Shown here one piece after another: positions 56,132 to 64,000 of a stretch of DNA of 64,000 nt. Position 1 is the stretch's first letter; every line of letters begins with the position of its first letter. Position numbers and translations under genes: made by a program. Origin of the DNA: Myxocyprinus asiaticus (lineage: Eukaryota; Chordata; Actinopteri; Cypriniformes; Catostomidae); the NCBI RefSeq assembly GCF_019703515.2, contig NC_059372.1:23670931-23734930 (forward strand), in the 5' to 3' direction. The notes below the pieces were generated by a model, which saw only the letters and a program-made list of their open reading frames with translations, had not been told where the DNA came from and did not search any database.

Positions 56132-57307
56132 TCACCTGGGGGGGCTGTCGCGAGGAGCGTGAGGTTCGAGAACCACATCTGGGTGGGCCAGTAGGACGAC
56201 CTGCTCCTCGTCCTCCCTGACCTTGCACAGGGTCTGTGCAAGTAGGCTCACTGGGGCAAACGCATATTTGCGCAGTCCAGGGGGCCAGCTGTGTGCCAGT
56301 GCGTCTATACCGAGAGGTGCCTTGGTCAGGGCGTACCAGAGCGGGCAGTGGGAGGATTCTTGGGAGGCGAACAGGTCTACCTGTGCCTGTCCGAACTGAC
56401 TCCAGATCAGCTGGACCACCTGAGGGTGGAGTCTCCACTCTCCCCTGAGGGTAACCTGCCATGACAGTGTGTCCACTGCAGTGTTGAGGTCACCCAGGAT
56501 GTGAGTGGCTTGTAGCGACTTGAGGTGCTGCTGACTCCAGAGGAAGAGACGGCGGGCGTGTTGTGACATACAACGAGAGCGCAGACTGCCTTGGCAGTTG
56601 ATATATGCTACCATTGCTGTGTTGTCTCTCTGAACTAACACGTGCTTGCCCTGGATCAACGGCCGGAACCTCTGCAGGGCAAGCAGAATTGCCAGCAACT
56701 CGAGGCAGTTGATGTGCCAATGCAGCTGTGGGCCCATCCACAAGGCGGCAGCTGCGTGCCCATTGTAAATGGCGCCCCAGCCCGTATTGGAGGCATCTGT
56801 CATGACCACGATGTACCTGGAGACCTGCTCTAGGGGAACGCCTGCCCGTAGAAACGTGAGGTTGGTCCAAGGGTTGAAGAGGCGGTGACAGACCGGCGTG
56901 ATGACCACGCGATGTATCCCGTGGCACCATGCCCATCTCGGGATCCGAGTCTGAAGCCAGTGCTGAAGCGGTCTCATATGCATCAACACGAGCGTAGTGG
57001 CCACCGCTGAGGATGCCATATGCCCCAGGAGCCCCTGAAAGAGATTCAGTGGAACCGCTGTTTTCTGTTTGAAAGCCTTCAAACAGGCCAGCACTGACTG
57101 TGCATGCTCGTTCATGAGGCGTGCTGTCAACGAGACTGAGTCCAACTCTAAACTCTGAACCGGGAGGAGCTTGCTCTTTTCCCAGTTGACCCGAAGCCCT
57201 AATCGGCTGAAATGCGAGAGCACCAAGTCCCTGTGTGCACACAACATGTCCCGAGAGTGAGCTAGGATTAGCCAATCGTCGAGATAGTTGAGAATGTGAA
57301 TGCCCAC
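56132..57307 (-). pseudogene. DIRS RT (C-terminal part) and RNase H
   Basis: Starts within RT motif C: GIHILNYLDDWLILAHS (YLDD catalytic box), then LRVNWEKSKLLPVQSLE and LLGHMASSAVATTLVLMHMR (thumb/connection). RNase H follows with YIVVMTDASNTGWGAIYNGH (first D), HINCLELLAILLALQRF (E), and VLVQRDNTAMVAYINCQGSL (D), then THILGDLNTAVDTLSW. The C-terminal region reads QAQVDLFASQESSHCPLWYA. RNase H active residues are all present. The frame is open for 391 codons, but the upstream RT fingers and palm are in other frames (see 57308-57962), so it is not a full protein. Confidence 0.85.
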
Positions 57308-57962
57308 CTCCCTTAACGGGGCAAGAGCTGCCTCTGCGACCTTCGTGAAGAAGCAAGGGGATAAGGACAGACCGAAAGGGAGGATCTTGATGCCGGACCC
57401 TCGCCAGAATGCGTTTTTGCGTTAGCATCTTGAACGGGAGTCTGTGTAAAGCCCAGTTCAGTACTCACAGGTCCAAGATTGGCCGCAACCCACCACCTTT
57501 TTTCGATACGATGAAGTAGGGGCTGTAAAACCCCTTCTTCATCTCGGCCAGAGGGACAGGTTCTATCGCACCCTTCCGTAGGAGGGTGGCGATCTCCGCA
57601 TGCAAGGTAGCAGTGTTTTCGTCCTTCACCAAGATGAAGTGGATACCGCTGAACCTGGGTGGATGCCTGGCGAACTGAATCGCGTAGCCGAGTCGGACAG
57701 TCCGGATCAGCCATCGTGATGGATTGGAAAGCGCAAGCCACGCATCAAAGCTCCGTGCAAGGGGGAACAAAGGGACAATCTCATCAGACATACCGGCAGG
57801 TGGGACCTCGCGGCGGGGCAGAGCTCGAGGTGCCACACCTTGTCGTGGCCGTGCTGAGTCTAGAGACATCGAAGCACTTACCTGGCTCCTTGTGACCACC
57901 CCCGGAACAGCCTGGGACGGGGGAGGAAGAGGACTGTCCTCGCAACCCGTGGAGACTGTCAC
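57308..57962 (-). pseudogene. DIRS RT N-terminal part, frameshifted with internal deletion
   Basis: 57962-57465 reads SDEIVPLFPLARSFDAWLAL, then IATLLRKGAIEPVPLAEMKK and YSPYFIVSKKGGGLRPILDL (RT fingers, motifs 1-2), then a stop. The next homologous text (LNWALHRLPFKMLTQKRI, in other frames near 57460-57410) jumps within about 20 bases to the region just before the YLDD box, so RT motif A (the first catalytic Asp) is missing. This deletion plus two frame changes inactivate it. Confidence 0.8.
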
Positions 57963-58430
57963 ATCGGGGGCGGATCTGTGCCACAGCTGGGCGCGCAGGG
58001 GCGGGTAGACTGCCGCTGGAGCGCCAATCCTGCAAGGATAAAAAGGTGGATGTGGTCAAGATGACGGCCGTGCACACCGGGTACGTGACCCGGGGAACGA
58101 GGAAACCGCTCTTTTGCTGAACTTTTGGGTACCGCAGCCACTTGGGCATGTGGCGAAATCAAATGAAAAGGCAACAAAAGATTCTCCTCCCAGCCCTCCA
58201 CCGGGGGATGGAGTGGTCTTCTTACCAGCTCCAAGGCAGTGGGTTTCATCGACCCTGGGTCGCCCGTCTCAGGGGCACTTTGAAGCCTTTCGTGGGTATT
58301 TGGCAGCCGGTCGTGAGAAGGGTGGCATCTGCTTCCTGCGGTGGGCTCCACGCCATGGCCGGGCCGAAGGGGCGGGCTGCGGCGGAGCAGGTGCAGTCAC
58401 CGCAGGGGGACGCCCTTGGCGTACCCAAGA
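57963..58430 (-). pseudogene. DIRS gag-like region, truncated and frameshifted
   Basis: Minus-strand frames 58351-57959 and 58428-58246 read Pro/Ala/Arg-rich sequence (RPFGPAMAWSPPQEADATLL) and DIRS leader-like words, then break. The region sits where DIRS gag is expected. No conserved catalytic motif is available to test it, so assignment is by position. Confidence 0.5.
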
Positions 58431-58620
58431 TTTTGTTTTATTATTGTGACAAGGCAGGCGAGGAATGAGGATCTAAATGCATCTTTATTAACAAATAAAG
58501 TCTTTCCAAGACTTCACCATTACCTACCAAGGAGCCAAAGATGGCAACCATTTTAGTTAAGAAAGCACAACTGTGGTGCTTCTGCCTTCGGCTAAAAAAA
58601 AAACAAAAAAAAAACACATC
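58431..58620. other. Left part of the repeat mosaic, with polyadenylation-like motif
   Basis: aaatgcatctttattaacaa (58476-58495), read on the minus strand, gives an aataaag polyadenylation signal; an a-run with single c lies at 58597-58616. No gene is recognised on either strand. Confidence 0.4.
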
Positions 58621-58634
58621 CCTAAGCAGCACAA

Positions 58635-58945
58635 ATGTGCTGTCCATGTGCCACAACTGCGGCGTCTTTTGGGTCATGCAACAAACCCCCATGACACCAC
58701 AAAGTAGTCAAATGTGATCTACAGGTGCCGCAACTGTGGTGTCCTTCGGACCATGCGACAAACTCCCACAACACCGCAAAGCAGCGCAAACATGCTGTAC
58801 AGGTGCCGCAACTGTGGTGTCCTTCGGACTGTGCAACAAACTTCCACCACACCGCAAAGCAGCGCAAATGTGTTTTTTCCAGGTTCCGCAACTGTGAAAC
58901 CTTTCAGGCCTTGCCACTAAATCTCCCACAACACTGCAATCATGT
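58635..58945. repeat. Tandem repeat A, period 76-80 bp, four units
   Basis: Units start at 58635, 58712, 58792 and 58868 and share aggtgccgcaactgtggtgt, ccttcgga and cgcaaagcagcgcaaa. The periods 77, 80 and 76 are not multiples of three, so translations are not conserved as protein repeats. The last unit is more diverged. Confidence 0.85.
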
Positions 58946-59049
58946 TTCCTGTTTCCTCTTATGTTTCCTCTTATTAAAACTCGAGGGGCACTGCTCATAA
59001 ATATATACCCATCACAAACAGCAATTCAGAAATGTTCTTAACTCTGTGC

Positions 59050-59350
59050 CACCCGCCATTCGAATGCAGTGTGGGCCCTCCCGTTCGAACACTATGCAGG
59101 CTTTCCCATCGAATTGCAGTGTGGGCTCTCCCATTCGAATGCAATGTGAGCCTCAGCGCATTGGTCGCAGGCTCTCCCGTTCGAATTGCAGTGTGGGCCC
59201 TCCCGTTCGACCGCAATGCAGGCTCTCCCATTCGAATCACAGGGTGGGCTCTCCCATTCGAATGCAGTGTGAGATTTCATGTCATTCATTCCGTGGGCTC
59301 TCCCGTCCGAAACGCAGTATGAGCTCTCCTGTTCGAGTGCAGTGGTGGTG
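59050..59350. repeat. Tandem repeat B, about 30-bp TTCGAA minisatellite
   Basis: Roughly ten diverged units of the form cccattcgaatgcagtgtgg followed by gctct. Most units carry ttcgaa or ttcga plus gcagtgtg. Both strands give Arg/Ser/Asn/Gly-rich or Cys/Pro-rich frames that follow from the repeat. Confidence 0.85.
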
Positions 59351-59620
59351 CAGTAATCTTAAGAGCCTTTTAGCTTTTCCCGTTAACCGTGGCATTGGCA
59401 TGTTCTTTGCTCATGGTCGAAATGAGCCCGACACACAATAAGGTGTGCCTAAATGTGATAAACTATGTGTGCCCTATTTGATACTGCAGCCACAGTGCCC
59501 CACCAGATAATGTGCTGCAGCGCCGCCCACGCTCTATTCTGCCGCAGCATTGACCACATACTCTCAATTATGCTACAGCATCACCCCTTTCACATTTTGA
59601 TACTGCCGCAGCAGTACCCT

Positions 59621-60130
59621 GCCATGACAAACGTAAGAAAGTTGTATTCTTAACTAACCATTCGCCTCCCTCAAAGCTGCATATAAATGTAATTGACACA
59701 TTTTCCATAACTAAACTTCTGCTTCCCTTACAGACGTATAGAAAGGTACATATTCCTAACTAATATTTGCTCCCCCTACAGGTAGGTACAAACTAACCTT
59801 TGCTTCCCTTACAGGTGTTGATGATTCTAATGAAGTCTTTTGTGCCCTAATTAATACTGCAGCAACAGTGCCCCGCCATGACAAATGTAATAAAGTTGTA
59901 TTCTTAACTACATTTTTGCTTTCCTCAAAGCTGCATATGAACGTAATTGACACGTTTTCCATAACTAACCTTTTGCTTCCCATACAGATGTATATAAAGG
60001 TAATACATTTACGTATTCCTAACTAACCATTTGCTCCATTACAGGTAAGTACATACTAACCTTTGCTTCCATTACAAGTGTTAATAAATCTAATCAAGTC
60101 TTTTGTGTCCTACTCGATACCACAGCAACA
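59621..60130 (+). repeat. Tandem repeat C, period 254 bp, two units, with splice-acceptor-like modules
   Basis: gccatgacaaacgtaagaaa at 59621 recurs as gccatgacaaatgtaataaa at 59875, and the rest of each unit follows in parallel. Each unit contains four modules of the form (t)aactaac, a pyrimidine run and AG; eight in total, listed in the findings. Each unit also ends with a cagcaacagtgcccc word. There is no open reading frame across it. Confidence 0.85.
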
Positions 60131-60389
60131 GTGCCCCACCCATACCAATTGTGTGTACACAGTTGTTAATATTTTCTCCACAGGCGCTTTCAATGTCTAA
60201 GTTCCATACTTTCATAGAAGTGCATCTACAGCAATGGAAACACAGCAGTACTCCCACAGGAGCTCCTTCACTATGCCCCCAAATACTCAATCCACTGCCG
60301 CAGAGGTGCTTTAAACTCTGCTCCCGCAGGAGGCCCACTTTACTGCCGCAGCAGCATTTTTAGCGCAAACAACCTCTTGTTCTCATTCT

Positions 60390-60870
60390 TCCCGTTCGAC
60401 TGCTTGCTCGGCTTACCTGTTCGAATGTCATGAGCGCTCTCTCTCTATAGAGCAGTCTCCCGTTCGAATCGCAGTGTGAGTCCTCCCTTTCAAACACAGC
60501 ACAAGCCTTCTTCCCGTTCAACTGCTTGCTGGGCTTACCCGTTCGAATGCCGTGAGCGCTCTCTCTCTCTCTATAGAGCAGTCTCCCATTCAAATCACAG
60601 TGCGAGCCCTCCCTTTCGAACACAGTGCGAGCCAACTCTCATTCTCACCTTCCCCGTTCAACTGTTTGCTGGGCTTACCCGTTCAAACGGCATGAGCTAA
60701 ACCTCTCTCTCTTAGAACAGTCTCCTGTTTGAATCGCAGTGTGAGCCCTCCCTTTCGAACGCAGCATGAGCCAACTCTCATTTTCACCTTCCCTGTTCGC
60801 ATACCGTGAGCCCACCCACTTCTATGACGAGTGGTGGTCTCTCGTTCGAATCGCAGCATAGCCCTCTCAA
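60390..60870. repeat. Tandem repeat D, higher-order unit of about 122-140 bp, four units
   Basis: Units begin at about 60391, 60513, 60653 and 60791, each starting cccgttc, then (in full units) gctt-acccgttcgaatgcc, a ctctctctct tract, tagagcagtctcccgttcga and gcagtgtgagccctcccttt. The core word matches repeat B (ttcgaatcgcagtgtg), so B and D derive from one ancestor separated by repeat C. Confidence 0.8.
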
Positions 60871-61063
60871 CCAGCAATCGTTCAAGAATGCACCTTCAAA
60901 CAAATGCTTAAAGCACTCCCTCTGTACAATTTATTTTGGGGGGGGGGGAACAATTCAGGAGCATCCGCCAAGCCAATTTACCAAATGGAATTGTTGCTTG
61001 CTTGCTGTCCTAAATACTTCCTGCCATAGTCATGGTACTGTTTCATCTTCACGCCTTTTTGAG
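60871..61063. other. Spacer between tandem repeats
   Basis: Contains a g-run (gggggggggg at about 60939-60948). Nothing else recognised. Confidence 0.4.
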
Positions 61064-61476
61064 GGTAATCAGGACTCAAGTTGAGTCTCGAGCTCTGAGC
61101 CCTCCAGTATACGGACAGCAAGCCAAATACGTTTACTGCTTCAACACAAGATTACATTAACATACGAACTACTGAAATGGAGTTAATTAACAGAGGTTCG
61201 GGAGGAGCATGTTAATTTTAATCTGACAAATCACAGCCCATGAGCAGGAGTATGTAAGCTACTGCTTACCTGCTTCCTGTGACAACTCTCCTGACATCCC
61301 ACCTCCACCCCATCTCCACCTATTCTCTAGATCCATTATCTAAATAAGTAAAGTCCGGGGCGGTAATCAGGACTCGAGTCGAGTCTCGAGCTCCGAGCCC
61401 TCCAGTATACGGACAGCAAGCCAAATACATTTACTGCTTCAACACAAGATTACATTAACATACAAACTACTGAAAT
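61064..61476. repeat. 115-bp direct repeats flanking a 183-bp spacer
   Basis: 61064-61178 and 61362-61476 are nearly identical (ggtaatcaggactc, gagccctccagtatacggac, attacattaacatac, ctactgaaat). The spacer is 183 bp. The right copy abuts the truncated L1 exactly at 61477. It could be a small composite element or the scar of a tandem duplication; no short target duplication seen. Confidence 0.8.
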
Positions 61477-62189
61477 TTGGCAACACCTCTAAACACACCA
61501 GGGCGTGATCTGAGAATAAAATGTTTCCAATTGAACAGTCAGCAACTGATGAAATGAAATCTGTTCTAGAGTAAATCTTATGGACTGATGAAAAAAAAAG
61601 TATAGTCCCCCCACAGATGGGTTCAAAATTCTCCAAATATCTGTAAGACCAAGATTTTTACACATCCTGTGAAGCGTCAATGTTGCTCTAGGGGGCTTGC
61701 ACACTTTTGCTTCACTATGGTCAAGGACTGAGTCCATCAAAAGATTAAAGTCTCCTCCCAATATTATATCATGAGGGTGCCAGTGGCTTGCAACATCCCT
61801 TCAAGATCTATAAAAAAATCCCTGTTCATCAATGTTAGGTGCATAAATATTAGTCATAATAAGACTTTGCCCCTGAATTTCAGCTAAAACAATAATGACT
61901 CTTCCTAATTTATCTTTAATCTGTTTGAGACATTTGAATTGTAGATGTTTCTTATCAATGTAATGATTCCCCTGCTCTTACTCGAGCCAGCACTAAAGAA
62001 AATATGCCCACCCCATATCTTCGCAAATTTTTCAGCTTCCTGTGGGGAAAGATGCGTTTCTTGAAGAAACACTATATCATATTTCTTACGCTTAAGAAAA
62101 GAAATAACCTTCCTTCTTTTTATGGGGTGCCCCAACCCATTCACATTCCACGTGGAGAGAGACAATCCACTCATATTAACATTTGACAT
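61477..62189 (-). pseudogene. L1-like ORF2 endonuclease, copy B, broken
   Basis: ORF2 starts at about 62174 (MSGLSLSTWNVNGLGHPIKR) after an in-frame upstream Met at 62189. The APE-type endonuclease has SFLKRKKYDIVFLQETHLSP (with the catalytic QETH intact, which copy A has lost) and WGGHIFFSAGSSKS. A frameshift near 61940 is followed by GGDFNLLMDSVLDHSEAKVC at 61761 downward and another shift near 61640. The element ends at 61477 before the RT. Confidence 0.85.
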
Positions 62190-62690
62190 TTTGACATATA
62201 AGAAAAAATAGATTGTGTGTCAAAAACAAGACTATAAAGACCACATTCCAACATTAGTGCACCCATCAAAACCCGAACATCTCCCAGAACCAAACAAACA
62301 GATAAAAGAAAAACGTGCGCATTAACCCCGCACACGACAGTGCCAACTGGCATCCATCCCTCCAAACTCAAACAGTCCATGCACGCCTACGAGAAACCCT
62401 GCGACAACTTTGCTGTTGGATTACTCAAGTCCGGTGTTTCTATACAAATTCTGTGAGACAGAATTACATGGCAAAATATAATCTCTAAAACAAACTGCAG
62501 CCAATAGGTGGAATAAAGATGCATGTAGATTCATCCATGAAGGTGTGTTTCCAAGAAAGCCTTCCTTTACTCCTCGCCTCATGTTACACAAGATCTTTAT
62601 CGGATGATCTCAGAAATTTGGCCAGAATTGATCAGGGCCGGTCTCCCTCTGCAGATCGCTGAGCAGGAACGCTGTGAGCTCGCTTGATTT

Positions 62691-63179
62691 CTAGCTTATG
62701 GCTGCTATGTCAAGTAGATTCAGAAGGAGCCCATCTAGGAATTTCACCATATCCTGTCCCTCTTCGGCCTCAGGAATTCCGACAATACGGTGGTTATTAT
62801 GCTGGCTACGGTTCTCCATGTCCTCCAACTTCTCCAAGACACGCTCCAAATCCACCTTGGTTCCTAGCGGATTAGCAGATAATTCCCTATCCGATGACTC
62901 CAGATAATCGATCTGTTTCTTGGCATCCCCCACTCTTGTAACCACCTCAGTGAACTTTGCGTCCATGGCACTGATCGATCGATGTATCACAGCAAGATCC
63001 TCCAAGTCAGCAACGACCTTCGTCAGCATTGCCGACATGTTCAGCATCTCTCGCTGCATTTCCCGCACTTCCCCGACTAAGTCAACTCCCAGGCTCGCGG
63101 CCTGCTCGGGGGCGTCAGCTTGAGCACATAAGTGTCTTTTAATGTCTCCAGAGCCCGAGGATTTTGAATTCTTTGACAT
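62691..63179 (-). pseudogene. L1-like ORF1, copy B, open but truncated
   Basis: Starts MSKNSKSSGSGDIKRH and remains open for 162 codons. Coiled-coil heptads at about residues 35-110 (EVREMQREMLNMSAMLTKVV; DAKKQIDYLESSDRELSANP), then LERVLEKLEDMENRSQHNNH and RIVGIPEAEEGQDMVKFLDG, the entry to the RRM-like domain. After DGLLLNLLDIAAIS the frame ends, and the rest of the RRM and C-terminal domain is absent or shifted. Copy A helps define the expected continuation. Confidence 0.85.
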
Positions 63180-63310
63180 ATTGTCCTCCTAGAACAGTTA
63201 TGGAACAGAGTGTATAGAATCAGGTTTATGTCATTAAAAGTGTTAAAACTAGCAAAGTGCGCAGAGCTCGCCATTCACACGTCCGATTCTTGCATGGCGT
63301 CACGTGAACC

Positions 63311-63895
63311 TTATTGATATATTCTTTATATTGTCTCACCAGATGAAGCTGAATATGTAGGCTACATTAACTGTGGAATGTGTTTTTAACTTTGGTTTCG
63401 CCTGGTATTTCTGAGATTAATATCTGCTGAAACAGATATTAGCCTACAAGTATTTAAATCTCTGTGGGGCATTTAAACTGTTTGGGGATGAAGGATAAAC
63501 CATGCAATTACCTTCATTGGCGATATGGATGTAAATGTGGTCAGCTTTAAGAGACAGGCAGACGAGCTCCGCTATAAAATCATCACTTCTCTGGTCAGGA
63601 ATTCAACATCGCGCTCAGGTTGGTTTATGAATCCTTATGTGTGAATTGTGTGAAACATTTGGTGTTTATGTATTAACAGGCATTTTAAAAAGTGGAAAAT
63701 GTGTATAATATAGTGTCTTAGTAAACGTTACTCATGACAAGATTAGATTTCTGAGACGTGCACAATTAAGATGTGCGCATTTTCATTCATAAGATTTACA
63801 TTGTAGTAATATTGGTTTCACAGACTCATCGTTTTGTAATTTTCTATATTTTTATTTAAAATATTGCGTAATTCCTGTGCTCGTTGGATGATCAA
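63311..63895. other. Right-edge flank, non-coding
   Basis: Unique sequence with a TATA-like ctataaaatc at 63572-63581, preceded by cagacgagctccg. The context after it (ctctggtcaggaattcaaca) resembles a promoter start, but no coding frame follows in the window. Nothing else recognised. Confidence 0.35.
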
Positions 63896-64000
63896 TCTTC
63901 CATATATTTTTCTATTATTCGGATGAATTCGTTATTCGTTTTGAAGTCATTATTTGTGCCTTTCCGAATAAGGTATTCGGCTTCGGGCACATCCCTACCA
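63896..64000. repeat. Repeat fragment at the right edge
   Basis: ccgaataaggtattcggctt followed by cgggcacatccctacc is the end of a common fish transposon repeat; it is cut by the window boundary. Confidence 0.45.

Larger units (their letters stand above)
53880..58430 (-). mobile_element. DIRS-like (tyrosine-recombinase) retrotransposon, right end truncated
   Basis: On the minus strand the order is gag remnant (about 58430-57965), reverse transcriptase (57962-about 57000), RNase H and C-terminal region (about 56800-56132), tyrosine recombinase (56014-54971), 3' region (54970-54204) and an inverted-repeat module at 53880-54203. DIRS elements integrate with a tyrosine recombinase instead of an integrase and have no target duplication. 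The gag-side inverted repeat is not found at the right, where sequence passes into an unrelated tandem-repeat mosaic at about 58430. RT is frameshifted and deleted, so the copy is not autonomous. Confidence 0.88.
61477..63310 (-). mobile_element. L1-like LINE, copy B, 5' part
   Basis: On the minus strand this starts at about 63310 with the same 5' UTR as copy A (cacgtgacgccatgcaagaa), followed by ORF1 (63179 downward), ORF2 start (62174) and endonuclease region. It ends at 61477 inside ORF2, where the matching sequence in copy A would continue into the post-endonuclease region. The ORF1 C-terminus is missing compared with copy A (an internal deletion near 62540-62690). 3'-truncated and inactive. 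Confidence 0.88.

Noticed and set aside
58995..60877. Frames on both strands with repeated peptide-like words (for example SNGRAH)
   Set aside because: They are translations of the minisatellite; unit lengths are not multiples of three, so no conserved protein repeat.
1..64000. CRISPR arrays, bacterial operons, phage-like modules or a defence system
   Set aside because: No regular spacer-repeat arrays and no prokaryotic gene organisation; all signals are vertebrate host plus transposable elements.

Overview
The window looks like euchromatin from a teleost fish, most likely a cyprinid. It is AT-rich and intron-bearing, shows vertebrate-style splicing, and is packed with Tc1/mariner, hAT, Harbinger, TTAA-type MITE, L1-like LINE, tRNA-SINE and DIRS-like elements of the kinds abundant in carp-type genomes. 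The organism is inferred from repeat content and one gene; I could not run a search. I see no bacterial genes, operons, CRISPR arrays or intact structural RNA genes.

Only one host gene is supported: the first two coding exons of samd11 on the minus strand (exon 1 at 16292-16748, exon 2 at 15246-15337). They encode an acidic/His-rich N-terminus and a SAND-like region. A CpG-rich 5' flank lies at 16749-17005. The following exons are not recognisable down to position 1, so the second intron exceeds 15 kb and the gene leaves the window on the left.

Layout: 0.7-7.4 kb is a decayed L1-like LINE, plus strand, interrupted by a 234-bp insertion, a SINE, a 423-bp tandem duplication and another repeat. 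7.4-15 kb is the samd11 intron, with three MITE families and some unique islands. 17-32 kb is the upstream flank, with unique GC-richer islands (candidate regulatory elements) between hAT, Tc1, TTAA-MITE, SINE and Harbinger copies. 32.7-34.2 kb is a Tc1 copy split by a retrotransposon tail. 37.2-38.4 kb is a dead Tc1 with both ends. 42.8-44.4 kb is a hAT derivative with a perfect 8-bp target duplication. 45.6-46.4 kb is a long-hairpin TTAA element. 47.0-48.6 kb is a second LINE 3' fragment. 49.6-50.8 kb is a Tc1 lacking its catalytic core. 53.9-58.4 kb is a minus-strand DIRS-like tyrosine-recombinase retrotransposon with RT, RNase H and recombinase domains, all decayed. 58.4-61.5 kb is a mosaic of several unrelated tandem repeats. 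61.5-63.3 kb is the 5' part of a second L1 copy, inverted relative to the first.

The mobile genes do not form a shared pathway; every transposase, RT and recombinase reading frame seen is broken or carries a damaged catalytic residue. The best leads are the DIRS-like recombinase with an HSTT instead of HSTR box, an eightfold array of branchpoint/polypyrimidine/AG modules at 59.65-60.08 kb, the long inverted-repeat elements, and unique islands that may be samd11 regulatory sequence.
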